Below, in pieces: positions 1-14,700 of a stretch of 64,000 nucleotides of DNA. Each line of letters opens with the position of its first letter. Within the stretch, counting starts at the first letter, position 1. A program made the position numbers and the translations under genes. The DNA is from Prostheceraeus crozeri (Eukaryota > Platyhelminthes > Polycladida > Euryleptidae), in the NCBI GenBank assembly GCA_907163375.1, contig CAJQUW010015384.1, forward strand, positions 124,001-188,000, read 5' to 3'. The notes beneath the pieces were generated by a model that did no database searches, was not told the DNA's origin, and was given only the letters and a program-made list of their open reading frames with translations.

Positions 1-1699
1 ATAAGAATAATCTCGTTATAAGAATCAAAACATAATTTCCCGATGTGATTCTTATATCGAGAGTCCACTGTATATGCATTTTTTTACTAACTTAATCTTT
101 TCATAGTATTTTGAATGTCTATAACTTTCAGTGTAAGATTATTTTGAATCCTTTGTAACATGACGTTATCTTATGATTAGAGTCATCGAAAGCGCTTACA
201 TTGAGTTTATTTTTATTTTCTTTACTTAAAGTCATTGGAAGAAAAGGCTGTTTTAAATTTTTGGTAGGTAAAGTTGATCTACGTACTAGCAAGTGTATAC
301 GAGTATGCCAACGAAGATTTAATGCCTATAAATACTCTAATTCAGCAACGATAATTTGTCGACAAAACAGCTTAATGTTTAGCTAGAATATTTAGGAAGA
401 TGCATCACGAACACAGACGGGCCATAAACAATAAGAGTACTTTCGCTGTCCAATGCCGGTATTTTAAAGAAAGCATGACGCCAGCGTTACGGGTTTTAGA
501 TCGACCTAATTGAAAGACTGATCAACAGTTGAGACACAGCTACAAAAAAGTGTTCAAATTATAAAATCGTGACAGCACATCATCTTCTCAGCCGGATGAT
601 TTATAGTTTACCCCACTGCTCACATTATAAATATTTACTTTTGCAGTTCTGTCGTTTAAAAAGCATGATTTCATGAGTTAGTTACTGCAAAGCACACATT
701 CTTTGATCATCTGCCTCAATTGGTAATTCCACTCATTCATTTATTTCGTGAATCGGAAATCTGTCATTGTTTGATGTCATGTTGGACCTGTTATTACTGA
801 CTTTCACAGATCATTTGTTCGTTGATATGGATAAACTGTCCGCATGGACGAAGCTTTCCACAAACGAATTGCGTAGTCAAAAGCGGGTGCCACGTCAAAC
901 AATCAGGGTCCAGTGTGGATAGTGCAGTTCTGTCGGGTAATGGCAATGAAATCATTTATAACACGATTTCATCGCGCTTAACGAATTCTTCATTCAGTGA
1001 TGAGTAATTCAACGCTTATTTTATGAAAATTGTTGCAATAATGACTCGTGGTACTAGTAGTGGCGGTTTTGAGTAAGTTAAAAGCGTGCATGTATACAAT
1101 GAATGTAGACATCTTCAAAGGAATTGAAATATTTGACTATTGAAATCAAGATTGATCAATAACGCTATTATAAGATCGACCATTGAAGGCGTAAGACGCC
1201 GAAGATCTGTCGGATTTTTACTTGAAATTACATGGACGACGGAAACTGATTGGGGAGTTTTGACCTTACTTTTTATAAAACTCATTAATTGCCTCAATTA
1301 CCCCAATTGATGCAAAACTCAGTTGATCAAGTTCTGTAAAAGGAATTGAGCTGTGCAACTCACCAAAAACCTCTAATAGACCACCACTCTGGCATATGGT
1401 CTAAAAAGGAGACTGCCACTCCCTGATAGGATACCATCTTCTGTATCTGTTATTTTGGGAGTATGAGTGATAGGCAGCTTACCAAGAAATTTGACTGCAG
1501 ACAGGGCTTATATTCAATTCACTGATAACAATCGCTTATTCGCTTTATTATTCCCACGAATGCCTTTGAGCTTTATCCATAACGAATAAGTGGTGCGTTA
1601 TGCGAGTGGATTCTGCTTTGCATTATGTCCGCCTTCTTCATTTTTCTATTGCATGTGCTGACTTGACGATAAGCAATATGCAAATGACTGTGGTAAATG
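1..1699. other. TRPM intron or downstream sequence, no feature seen
   Basis: AT-rich sequence with scattered short open frames (about 60 codons) that match no family I know. No splice-flanked exon continuing the TRPM tail could be picked out. Confidence 0.4.
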
Positions 1700-1880
1700 G
1701 ATCTTTCCAGTTGGAGGTCGAAGGCAGAAGGCCGAGAGGAAGAAAAAAGGAAAACATGGTCGCAAGTAGTCTCCGAGGATCTTCGCGTTCTGGACCTGAA
1801 TCTAGCAATGCTCTGCGATCGACAGAAGTGGAGGCGCGCCATCGGAAAGCAACAACTGTCTGACCCCGTTCTACGTGGAC
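1700..1880 (+). pseudogene. LINE reverse-transcriptase 3' fragment
   Basis: In one frame this reads VEGRRPRGRKK and, after a frame change near 1745, RKTWSQVVSEDLRVLDLNLA followed by CDRQKWRRAIGKQ. The pattern G-R-P-R-K-T-W...V..DL..L.L....A.DR..WR..I is the usual C-terminal tail of many non-LTR retrotransposon polymerases (RTE- and CR1-type). Only the tail is present, so it is a 5'-truncated, decayed copy. Confidence 0.6.
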
Positions 1881-2632
1881 AAGGACGAAAAACGGGAAGT
1901 AAGCAAGTAAGCAGCAACATCATCGCTGTATTGTTCTCCTATGTAGTATGCAGATCTACTCGCAGTTTGTCATTTGTTGACGTCTTGTGTCTTAAGGATA
2001 AAGATCAATCGTGGCTACTGAATGCTGACAATAATGAAATATTTATTCAGGATAATATGTATCGGCCTACCGGTATTTAGTTAGGATTTGTTTAAAAAAG
2101 TAGAATATCAACGGCTATTGATTCAAACTTTCAACATATAGACGTTTGAAAAAAGACCACAATCACGCCTTATAGCTTTGCACCTGTCATCCCCTCAATG
2201 TCGCCGTCACATCGACCTCTCCGAAGTGTTCAAGATAATTCTGAAGATTAATTTTCTCTCAGAGTCACTGATTCCAGGTCTGATTCGCGGAGGCTGTTAA
2301 ACGTAAAAGCACTCGTGTAATTTTGCATTTGCCCTGCCATGATGCACTTTCGCACTAATTGGTGTATGTGAATAAAATGCAGCCAATATGAATGGTGTAG
2401 TAAGCGGAGGGTTGAAAAGTAAACTGCCATGGTAACTACAGGTTTTATGGCAACTTTCTATTAAAAGTCTGAAAACCTTGCAGGTCAACTCCGGTACACT
2501 CAGTGAAGAAAAACTCAGTTGACAACACTGCTACAAGACATCTGATTCAGTTACCTGTCATGGAAGGTTGTGTCATGTCTGAAAGAAATAACAGTAAGAC
2601 TACGTACTCATATTCCGCACATCATCACTCAC
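1881..2632. other. Intergenic or intronic stretch, nothing recognised
   Basis: No coding similarity, long repeat or tRNA-like signal was seen. Two short minus-strand open frames (2248-2488) overlap each other and look like chance. Confidence 0.4.
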
Positions 2633-2756
2633 TTTTCAGCTTCCATATTAAAATGTTCAGCCGTCTCTTCATTGTCTAATTGCGTCATCAGACGTTCCAT
2701 GCATTGCTGTTCGAATGCGGACATCATCTGATTTTCGTGTAGGTCCAACATAACTT
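2633..2756 (-). CDS. TRPM exon K (C-terminal tail)
   Basis: A CCTTTTGCAG acceptor provides two bases that complete the Lys codon of exon J. The exon reads KVMLDLHENQMMSAFEQQCM, then ERLMTQLDNEETAEHFNMEAE, and ends two bases into a codon at GTGAGT. FEQQCMERL matches the FEEQCVEEYF motif that follows the TRP region in TRPM1/3-type tails, usually leading to a coiled coil. No following exon was recognised in the last 2.6 kb. Confidence 0.83.
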
Positions 2757-5700
2757 CTGCAAAAGGCAGACGACAATCACATAATGTACAAGAATGAAAG
2801 AAATGAAGGAAGAACGCTTCCAATAATGGGATGTCAATCGGTGTATTGCTAGATTTAAGATGGATGACCTCAAATGATGAAACATTGTGATTTTTACATA
2901 CATGACATTTGCCTTCGGAGCGGGGACATTATCGCAATGGATAGATTATGCCTACTTGTATTCCAAAATCGCAAAATTTCGTCTTCCAGATCGACCAGGA
3001 CATCAAATTAGATATGGAAGGAAATGCAATGGAGCAAAACCCGAGGTGACGAGGTGTGAAGGAAGACAGACTACTTCCTTTCAACCGCACTAATCACGCC
3101 CTTATCAACTAAGCTGTTGACCTTGTCATGTTTGCGGTTACAGGAATTTCATTGTTTTTGTCAGCTTCTATCACAATATTTGAAATACTGATATGCTACT
3201 TAATACATTTTGTAAGTATTGCACATAATTCGCATAATTTCCAGCGGTATCAGATCAACTACTTAAACTTTCGCTGTGTCGCCATTCGAATTTCTGGATA
3301 GTGCAGGGCAAATCGTTCATGTGTGTTAGCCCTGAAACGGCCATTATTACGAATATAGAAAGAGAAACAATGTCGATATGAGCGGATTTTCTTTATGATT
3401 CTATGTAAAATAAAATCTTAAAGCTGCTCTTTCCTCAGTTCTGTTTATGATTTATCAGAAAACGGATTTTTTGTTAACGGAATAACCTCCTTGTTCAATT
3501 ATGAATAGCTCTGATAGCTCACCGCGCTCTGACAGGTATAGACATGTGAAAATTTCAATAGTAAAGTAGTCAGAGTTTTGACTTCAACCACATTTCTACT
3601 GAGATCGTGTTTGTATAGACTATCGTATTTCTTTGAATAAAAAGTCTTTCTTGAAAGCTCTCATGTTGTGTAAAAATGTAATGACACGCTTTTGAATGAG
3701 AGAGGGACATCAAAATTAGCAGGTTACATGTTACATGTATAAAGTGTTGTGGAATTGATATTATGCAGTATACAAATGCGAAGATAAATCTACAGTACTT
3801 CAAGCCTGTTTGCTTTTAATTCATAAATCCAGTGTTTTTTAAGGTGTTCCACGGGTCACATTCTCCACCGTGGAATTTTTGACTTGTACCGTGGATTTTG
3901 AACGTTCATCCGTTACATGTAGTGAGACACAGCCAACACTATCAATGCCCAGAATTTATCTCAAGATAGCTCATTAACATATGATGTCGATTTGTTCATG
4001 CGGATATAATGCGGGCACTAGCTGCATGATGATAAAATACATATGTTTGATAATGAGTCTCTTGTCTAAATAGCACATGTAATTAACTTCAAGACTTGAA
4101 AAGTCAACTTGCACATGTACATGCAGATTCGAGAGTGAAATTCACTGCTAAATGCTAAATGTTATACTGCATTCATGACTTCTGTTTTTGCTTATAGATC
4201 CTGAGTGCGTTAGGCATACACTAATGAAAGTCGATCTTGAGACGATTTGAGTGTGACCCGTGGGAATGATCAGATGACCCGTAGCAAAAACCTTAAAAAA
4301 CATCGATAAATCACTTGAATTCTGATTGAGTAATAGTGAGTTTCGTAACAAATAGAGCAGATAAAATTGCCAACTGCAATGATCTGTTCTCATAGGCCTA
4401 TAATCAACATAAATAATGAAGAAGATCATTGGTGAAAGAATTCGATATGAATTTGAAGTGTGATAAGTGCTGTGACTTTTTCCATCTAAATTGTACTCTT
4501 CTCCCGAATTACGAACTGGCAAAATATGTCAAGCTTACTAAAAGAAAATATACATGTGAAGCTTGTATAGCAAAATTTGATGATGCTGAACTACAGAACA
4601 TATCACAATCCACATCAAAACATAAAACAGAACAACATGACATCACAACACGTACACAGAACACGCAAACAGACAAGCAAGCAAACGACACACAAATTAT
4701 CAACACTGAACTTGAGAAAGAAAGGAAGAGACATCAAGCCGAAAGACAAGATCTTCTGAAAGCCATTAATACTTTTGAAATAGAATTGAAGGAACAAGAG
4801 AGAAAAATAAGAGCTATGCACGCAAAGATAAACGAGCTTCAACAAGCGAATGAAGAATTAGTATGTCTTGAAATGAAGATCAATCAAAAAGACGAAGAAA
4901 TATCAATGAAAAATCATCAGATTGAAGAATTGAAAGCAAACGCGAGAAGAGATGAAAGAAGAATATTTGGATTAAGGGATGAGAGTGATGAAAGTGAAAG
5001 TGAAGCTGATCAAGATGAAATAAAGAAAGATGTGAGTGAAATATTGAAGAAAATCGGCAACATTGAAAAGGAGATCAGAAAAAACTCTGAATTCAGACGA
5101 CAACAAGAAGAACTACAACTTTCACAAGCGCAGCAACAACCGCAAGTACAACAACATCATCAACAACAACAACAGCAACAACAAGGGCAGCAACAGCATT
5201 GGCATCCGAGAAGATTAACATGTTTCCACTGTGGTAGAGTTGGTCACCACATTCGAAATTGTTACCACGCTCCATGGAACCGAAACAGAAATCGCAATAA
5301 CAACCACTATCGAAACAGATACAACTACAATAACAGAAGAACTTATGAAAACAGACGACCAAGATACGATGATGAAAGATACGATGAAAGAAGACACGAT
5401 AATTACAATAACAGGTATGAGAATGACAGAAATCAAGAAAATCGAAGATACTATGAAAGAGAAGGAAGAATACAAGATGAAGAGCGATTTAGGGTGTCAA
5501 GAAGAGAAGATGCAAACGGACACACTCAATATACACCAAGACGCTTACTACAGCCAAGCAACAGACAACACACACCAATCAGACCGTATGTTTGACACAG
5601 AGATAGAAGGAGAGGATAATGAGCCAAGCATAGATAACAGAAACGAATTGAAAATAAGTTATATCAATATAAACGGCCTAAATAATTATAAAGTCAAGAA

Positions 5701-8700
5701 TACTGATATGATCAAGGATATGGACAACGCAGATATAATCTGTTTTTCTGAAACACATTTAAAAAATGAATGTGATTATCCACTAATTGAAAACTATTCA
5801 GGTCAACATACAACAGGAAACAAATCAACAAAATTGGGAAGAAATATCAAAGGCATATCAATATACATAAAAGATGCAATTGAAAATTTGAAAATTGAAA
5901 AAATTGTCAGTGATAAAGGAACAATAATAATAAATAAAATAACCCAAAAGTGTGAAAAATTATCAGACATTTATTTGCTGATATGCTATAGAAGTAACAA
6001 AGAATCGAAATATAAAGATAAAGAGTTTTACGAAAACATTAAGGATTACATCATTGAATATAAGATGGAAAAAATAATAATTATTGGTGACTTGAATGGA
6101 CGAATTGGTTTAGAGAATGATAATGAAAAGTATGGATTTCCAAAGAGGAAGTCAGAGGACGTGATACTTAATAACTATGGAAATGACATCCTAACTTTTT
6201 GTAATGAAACCAATTTAATCATAGCGAACGGAAGATTTGAAAATATCAACAGTTTAGGAAAGTGCACGTTTCATTGTATACAGAACAATGTCATCAGAAA
6301 ATCTATGATTGATTACTTGATCATATCAGAATCCATCTTGAATATATTAACTGAATTTGAAATTGGTAATCCAGTTCTATACACCGATCATTCACATCTA
6401 AAAATAAAACTAAAATTAGTTTTTGACAAAGAAGTACGAAATCTGAATCCAAAGCCTTCATGCAAAAATATATTTCCCTATAAATGGACACAAGAAAATT
6501 GTTTCAAATTTGACCGAAATATGTTTGACATCAACTGTTCAGCACTATCTAACAAATTAAATGTTAGTGTAATGAATGCGAATGAAATATACAAAGAAAT
6601 CTTAAGAATAAAAGGTGATGCATGTAATAGTAAAGTCAAAGTACATAAATCTAAATATTCTGAGAACATAACAAAACTAAGAAAAATTTACAGAATAGAA
6701 GTTAGAAAATACAAGAATAATAAATCAATTGAGAATTTGAATGAACTTATGCTATCAAAGAAAAAATTACAAAAAGAAGTAAGACGTGAAAAACGCAAAT
6801 TAAAAAAAGATAATCTTAAACAATTAATGATTGCTAAAGAAAATAATGATCATAAAACATATTGGCATTTATTAAACAATAAGAAGAAAACTCATATTTC
6901 AAGCAACTTGACCCCTGCAGATTTCTTAATCGAACTAACAAAATTTAACAAACATTTACCTAATCATCATAATGATGTAGATACAGAACCTTTGCAACCC
7001 TCAAACATAATTTTTGATGAAATATTAGACGAAGATGTAACGATAAATGAAGTAAAGAAAAATTTAAGTAATGCCAAAAGTTGTAAGTCGAGTGGTCCCG
7101 ATGAATTTGTATCAGAAATATTGAAAATATCTGAAAGCACATTGCCTATACTGCAGATAATATTCAACCAACTCTTAAATAATAAAGATGAGATCCCATT
7201 TTCAGAAAGTTGGATAGTACCTACATACAAGAAAGGAGGGAAAAATATTGCAAATAGCTATCGATCAATAAATTTGAGTTCCAATATAGAAAAATTACTT
7301 ACGAAAATTTTAAATGAGAGATTAAACAAGTGGCTTAAAGAAAATGACATTATTCATTACTGTCAAACGGGATTTCGAAAGGGAAGCTAAACATTAGATA
7401 ATATTTATGTTGTTAAAGAAATGTTGCAAGTCTATAAGAATGATAAACATCCAATATATATGTGTTTCATAGATCTATCGAAGGCTTTTGATTCAATTCC
7501 TAAGAAATTGATGATAGATAAATTGCATGCATTACTTCCAAGCAGCAATTTTCTCCACCTGCTAGTAAAATTGCTAACTGAAAAGAAATACAAAATATTA
7601 TTTAATGGTGTAGAATCTGATGCATTTTGTCTACAAAATGGCTTGCCTCAAGGAGATAGCTTATCTCCCACCCTATTTTCTATATTCATGAATGACTTGG
7701 CGAAAGAAATTTATTCTAATATTGAACAAACAAATGCTGCGATAATCGGTGATCTCCATGTACCATGCTTAATATACGCAGATGACATCTTATTGATGAG
7801 TAATGATAAAGATGGATTGATGAAACAAATAAATTTGGTACAAAAATTTTGTAATCTGAACGGGCTCGAAATAAACTACGATAAAACAAAAGTTATGATT
7901 CAAAATGCTAGACATGATTATGACTACATCAACATTGATTTTGATGATGATGTCAAACAGATCGAAGTAGTTAAAGAATATACTTAGGATTTTGGATCTC
8001 ACATAATACGAAGCACCTAATTTCACTTGCTAAAAAAGGCAAACAAGCGGCATATTTAACAGCTAAAAAATTGAAAGAATTTGGAAGTATAAATGGAACA
8101 ATAGTAAAAAATACTTTTGAAATGCTAACTCTATCCAAAATGCAATACGGTGGAGAATTTTGCTTTTATAACAAACTCTCAGAATTGAATAAAATACAGT
8201 TTCAATTTTACAAACGTTTCTATCATTTATCGACTACAACAGCTAACTATTGTTTGATAGGTGAATTTGGATTGCTTCCTGTCGAATACTATTTTGACAA
8301 AGCTGCACTCAATCTTTGGAGCAAATTAATTTTTAGTGACAGCGGCAGCATAATGAAAACTTGCTTCGATCATATTTCAAGTAACTTATTTGATAACAAA
8401 TATTTATATACTTGGTGTTGGAGAATAGGAAGGCTCCTCAAACAATTAAATTTATCATTTTTGAATGACAATGTTACCAAATCAGATGTTCACGTAAGAA
8501 GACATAAAAATATAGTGAAAAATATACTGAAAAATCATTTCAGAGCTGAATGGATAAATGATGCTAAGAGAAGTCAAACTGGAACTAATTATTTGGAATC
8601 AGCACAATTCGATTGTACAATTAAACATTATCTAACTCTTGACTTGAAACGAAGTGATCTTGGTCCACTGTTGAAAATGACAAGTGGGAATCACAATTTA

Positions 8701-11700
8701 GCGGTAAGAACAGGAAGTTACAGAAATAGATTAGAATACGAAGAAAGAATATGTAACCTTTGTAATGATGGAACAATAGAAACTGTATTCCATTTCATTT
8801 GTGAATGCTCGATGTATGACGATATTAGGTCACAAATCTCTCCATTTCTTATCGATCTCACTAAGCAAGATTTCTATGGAATGCTGCAGAAAATAGATAT
8901 TGGAGACGTAGCGAAATTAAGCAAATTCATTAAAGCAGCAAATGACATCAGAACAAATTCACTATTGCAATCTGACACTGTCGCGTGAACACTATTTATG
9001 CAATGAAATGCGAGATACTGCAATCTAGATTTCAGTCAATTCACTGTAGTCAAGGTGCTTATACGATTTTCGAGGTCCGGAACAAGTGTCTCAAAACATT
9101 CACGCTCGTACTTGACATTGTATGCTTCATTTCAGGTAAGATCCTTAGACATTTAAATTAGTTCGTATTGCATGTATATATGATTTCATAAAATGCATGA
9201 TGTTTTTTAATAAAAATCTTGTTCCGGACCTCTTACTAAATAGGATTTATTAATATTGTGTTTTCGGATACCATAAATAAGATAAAAAGTCTATGTGATA
9301 TCTGGCCGTTTCTATTGATAAAAATTCATGATCTCAAATTGCGTTCCATACGATTGATGCATGCAGTGAGTGATTATGACCAAATGTAATTTGTGTTAGT
9401 ATATGTAATTCCTCTCCTTCCAGTGTCCCATGTGTAATTTCATCTCATCACCTCATTTGTTATGATACTTGTATATTTTTCATGTCCCACTATCATCGTG
9501 TTCTCTGTTGAGAAATATACGTTTTGATATTTTGATAAGAGACGTCCAGATTAAAAATACAGTAGCATATAGGCCTATAAATGGTGTCAGTAAGATGATG
9601 TTTGAAATGTAGAAGATAAACACTGAGTACTTTATTCTGCTTCATGAAGAATGTCCAAACGGGCTTCAGTATAGCACAATATTGAATTTAATAGAATCAC
9701 TCATACTTCAGAAAATTTATGATTTTTTAGTCTATTCTGCCTATCAACTTAATGCTCTGTGCACCAGATATGTGGAATCAATCCGAAAATGTTTGCACTA
9801 GAGTCCGTGGAATCTACTTCCTAAATTCTATATTTAGAGTACATGAACCGGGCTACAGATATCATTTTTAGACACCTATATTCCACGTTGTCAATGTCAC
9901 CCATTGAGCACACAGATACATTTTTTCAAAGGTCCATCATACACCAGCAGAGCTTGGTGGAAAAATATTGAGTAGAAAATTTAATCACCATATTAGGAAG
10001 TAGAATGCATCAATGACTTGACGGTAAATACTGTGCATGTCATGGTGAATGAAGCCACTGATTGGATTAGGCCTACGCGGATTCTTCAATTGAGGACCAA
10101 TGTCTTACTGCTGCTCGTCAATAGCTCACTTGGCAGAGCTTTGGCCTAGAATGCCAGAGGTCGGCAGTTCAAATGCACCAGGATGAGCAGCTACTTTCCG
10201 TCAATGAAAAAAATCATCAATCTAAATATCCTAGGGCACGGAAGTGCAGAAAATCCAGTGTTCGAATCTGTCCGCCTCGAGAGGTATAGCCGCTCTCACC
10301 ACAGATTACAAACCCTAACCTGTTGAGAGTTGAGAGTATGCGAAGGCTGCCCCTGCCCTAACTGAACTCAACATGGCACTATGCCTTGGGTGGGGCAGGG
10401 ATAAATAAAAAAAAGTAACGAACATGTTCAATAATTATGAGGTGATTGTTGTCAAACTAAATTATTTAAGTTTTTTTAAAAAACTGTTCAACTACGAATT
10501 TCGATACGATCGAAGCCTTTAAATCTCAAATTGATATAGAAGTTTTCTTCTTATGCACAAATGCACGAATTTTCACTGCTCCACTAAACTTAGGAATTTT
10601 CATGTTCTTCTATGCTAGGCATACTTTCAAAATCGCAGCTACTTCGTCAACAAATTTCTTATCGAGATGCGGCCACAATTTTGTTATGATCAACGCTGAT
10701 CATGACCGAAATCTTGTAGGCCAATCAGCAGATGTGCATCACAGTCATGTCTAATCAGCTCACCATCCAAATCCAAAGATTCACTCAAGATTGATAGATG
10801 GAGATTGATAAATCAGCTACCATCTCGCTGATAGACGTAGTATAAGCTAACATGTGTCATTTTGGCTACGATCGACAGACTTCGTTCTGATTGCAAGCAA
10901 AAGCAAAGTATTCCTCGGTGCGGCCATGAAGTAAAGGTTTCTTGTGCTTTTTAGGGTGCTAATCGTGTTCAGCATGTTTATTTAGTTTCGCAGTTCAGCA
11001 GCATTAATTAGATCAAAATGTTCTTCATGCAAAATGGTCTCCAAATTGGTGTTGATAAAGCTGTGCATGGGAAAGCCACTAAGTAAACATCCAATAACAG
11101 AAACGATTTCAGCAACATCTAAAGCCGAAGTTCCTGTTAAAATGTAAGCCGAAAACTCTATAGTATCTGACAGTTCGAAAGTAGGCCTATTTTGGCCCAC
11201 TTTCATGGACTGTCAGAGACAGTTGTTTTTCTGGCTAAAATTTAAACAGAACCCTGGATTTAATTAATTGCTGAAATCGGTTCTATTATTGAAATTTGAT
11301 TATGTGACTTTCCCTTGGACAGTTATATCAAAGCCTAGTTTCAGGACCATCTTCTAAAAAGGTAATTTTGACCTGGAGCCGTGAAAACCACATAATTTTC
11401 GTCACCACGGCAGCTGTCTCACAATCATCAGGCAGCTGGAACGGGGACATTGCCTTGGTCTGTGAGAAACAACATCCCAGTTGTTTATTCAACTAAAAAA
11501 GATTATTGAGATGATGAATAATTAAAGAATATTTAATTACCAACATATCAAATATCGTAGTAGAGAGCACCACTAGGAGAGTAGTCACATAAGAGCCTGA
11601 AAATTTACTGAAAATGAAGAATAAGGTAAAAAACTTACTATTCGCATTTACCAGTCTTTATAATATTCAAATCCACAAATTTTGTTTTCACGTCCTTGTG

Positions 11701-14700
11701 GATATTCTGATTAATTCATTATCTGAATTTGCCGTCAGTAGTTGGATGTATTGTTGGTATTGAAATACAGGAATAAATGGGGATATGAGTTTGAAAGCAA
11801 ATGGAGAAAAGAGAAAAGAATTGGGGTTCTGCTCAATTTAAATTGCCAAATAACACACCAAAAGAAAATGATAACATGTTGCACACACATCGTGAAAATA
11901 GAGAACAGAAAGTGCATCATCATCAAACAGCAACTGATAGCCGCATGTTGTCCACACAGTGATTTCATAAATCGAAGATTCATAATTTTTAAATTAAAAA
12001 ATTTCCATAGAAATACAAAGATCATATTTTCCTGCTTATTGAAATTACTGATTGCTGAATGGCAAATAATCTCCTGATAGATTAATTTCAGTGGAGCTAC
12101 AAAATCACAATTTCGGTCCTAATGAATTTCTGTGGAAGGCAATCCAGATACTAATGACACTGCCTAATACTATCGATGGAAATTTGCTTCGAAAAGATCC
12201 GAAAAATTTTACTTTCCTTATATCTTCACTTTCTAAAGCATGGTTATATGATCTTCAAGACATGATATAATCACCTTCTAAGACATGGTATATGAGCAAA
12301 AGCGGAATCTTGCAGGATAAAATAACTCAATGAGTGTTGTAGAATATTACATGATCACTAATTTTCGTGGTCTAAACTCAGACAGTCATCAGGCACACAT
12401 TAATTTACAATAAGGCTATCCCGGGGAAAGTGCCATAATTATTAATGATATTTGAAATTTGAGCAACCCCAGTGATCTGTTAGGGAAAGACAGATGTTAT
12501 CGGTTTCTATATGGCAGAGTTATTACTTCAGAACCAGGTTTCAAGAAATTCAGCTGTTTTTCATTATTGCTATATATTATGGGCATAGAGTAGATATATT
12601 AGGTAGAGTAGTAACTCAGCATTTATTGAATCCCCAATGTGTATACAGTTTCGATTTCATTAAATGAACATGAGTCGAGACCCAGTACCAACTGTGAGAT
12701 ATGCACATTTCTACACCTTTGGAGAAATTAACATGAATCTGACTAAACATGATAGCAATACAGAATAAAGAATAGTATTCCACAAATCTTTCATGTCATA
12801 TCAATTTGGAGAGGAAATATAGTTTGCCAAATTAGCAATTAGATGGTCTAGCATAACTAAAAGCTCAGCATTAGCACAATAAGATTATTTTCTAAAGCGT
12901 GATCATATCACAAACCCCCACTGAAATAGCAAAATATCATAATTAAGGCAGCTTATCATAATCAACTTTAAAAGGTGTTAATGGGTCCACATTACGATAT
13001 TCAGATTCAAGAAATGACGCCTTGGGAATCATAAAATCATGCCGCTGGAAATTGAATTAAGAACATGACATCTCAGCTAAGAAACACAATGAGATTTCTA
13101 TTTTTTCTTGAAGACTTGCAGGGACTTGTATTATAATGTGGTTCATGAAATTTCCTAGATCATCACCTTAATTTCCGCTTAATTAAGATGCTTGTTAGCG
13201 AATTGATATCATTCCTTTTGATATCTAACTTGTTTCATGCTACTTATAAAGGGGCTTCATGTTGGTAGTATATAAATTTGCAAAAATTGCGCTTTTTAAA
13301 AAATACTCAAATAATTGTTTTCGACCACAGGAACGTTATCTTGGTAAAAAACTGAATCTTCTCATATAAAAATTTTCACTGTGCACAGATACTTTTTGAG
13401 TCGACACTCTACCTACTCGCATATATCTGTATACTTACTCTATGATTATGGCTTCAGTTGAATTCCATAGAAATTGGTGATTTTCTTCATGTGAGTGAGT
13501 CGATATTTGAGATTTTGGGTCAAAACTTCTGACAGCCAATTGATGCTCATGCATGCTTGTTTCTCTATACTAAGTGGACCTGCACATGGAATTTTGTATA
13601 TTGAATTTCTTCTTACCATGGGTATTTGTGATTTTGTTCTTTGGTTGGCAGAGAAAAATAATCAATTATCCATCGAGCAGTGACACATCCACATTCGCTC
13701 CAGCAACGCTAACGAAGTATTGTTTTTCTCATATGACAGAAATTGGAATGCTAATTTTCAAATGCCATAAACTCTGTGCTATGAAATCATCTACTTAAAT
13801 CACGAAAACTTGAGATTGGAACTAAAAAACTTACAAATCTGATTGTTATGTCGCAAGTCATCATCTCATTACTGAGAATTTGCCATTTAATTAGGAAAAT
13901 ACTTTCAAAAACTTGCAAATTATATCTGTGCAATACTTTTGATGCTGTAAATGACCAATTTGTATCAAGACACTCGTCAACTCCTTGGAGCACTAAACAA
14001 CTCACTGGCATTTTCCTCTGAAAATTGATGTACAAAATACAATCAGAAAATCTATGAACAAAACACTACAGCATCAATAGAAATAAAAATCAATGTTTCT
14101 TTCCATGAGTTGATATAAATAAATTTATTAGAAGTCATATATTCACGATTTGAAAGAGTGCATACCATAAAATGTGTTCTTGTCTAATCATGATTGTGGA
14201 AAACACACTATCTTATTGCTGATTAATCACTTAGAATGTAAGCAGGTTTATTGTAACAATTTGAATGCAATACCATTCCCGCGCAAGTGACAACCCATCA
14301 TCCACTTTAATAAAGCCACTTAAAAGAGAAAGCTTGCGTGATAGAGATTTACCTCCAAATTTCCTTGTATTTAGAGAATATATGTGAGTGGCGCTGTGAG
14401 TACTTTGTATATGACACTCATACTTCTATGACATCAGCTGATGTAAAGTGCAATTTTCTGCAGGAATGTGTGGACAACTTAGCATGAATACATACAGATT
14501 ATCAGCAGCTAGGTGATTCGCAACAACTGTGATTCGTCTGTTCACAAAATAGCATTGAACGAATAATAAGGTGACCTTTAATTGCTCTTGTGATATTAGT
14601 TAAACTAAATCCATATGAACCGCTGAGGTGATCACTTAATGGGCATCGTTGAAGGCTAGTTGGGAGACTAAGGCTAGGGGACACCGTTGACGGCTAAGAG

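Larger units (their letters stand above)
4420..9540 (+). mobile_element. Two-ORF non-LTR retrotransposon (CR1-group-like LINE), 5'-truncated
   Basis: ORF1 (PHD remnant, coiled coil, CCHC knuckle) and ORF2 (apurinic-type endonuclease plus reverse transcriptase) are followed by about 550 bp of 3' sequence ending in a TTTTGATATTTTGATAA-type tail. The 5' end is cut inside the PHD finger, since its first Cys pair is missing. ORF2 carries one in-frame stop and one frameshift, so the copy cannot be active but is not ancient. It lies inside the TRPM intron, antisense to the channel. Clade assignment is tentative. Confidence 0.85.

Noticed and set aside
4429-5595. Zinc-knuckle protein as a retroviral or LTR-element Gag
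   Set aside because: The partner ORF2 has an apurinic-type endonuclease and LINE-type RT, and no LTRs, protease or integrase are seen.
10112-10189. Functional tRNA gene
   Set aside because: The T stem is imperfect and the sequence continues into a SINE body with an A-rich tail.
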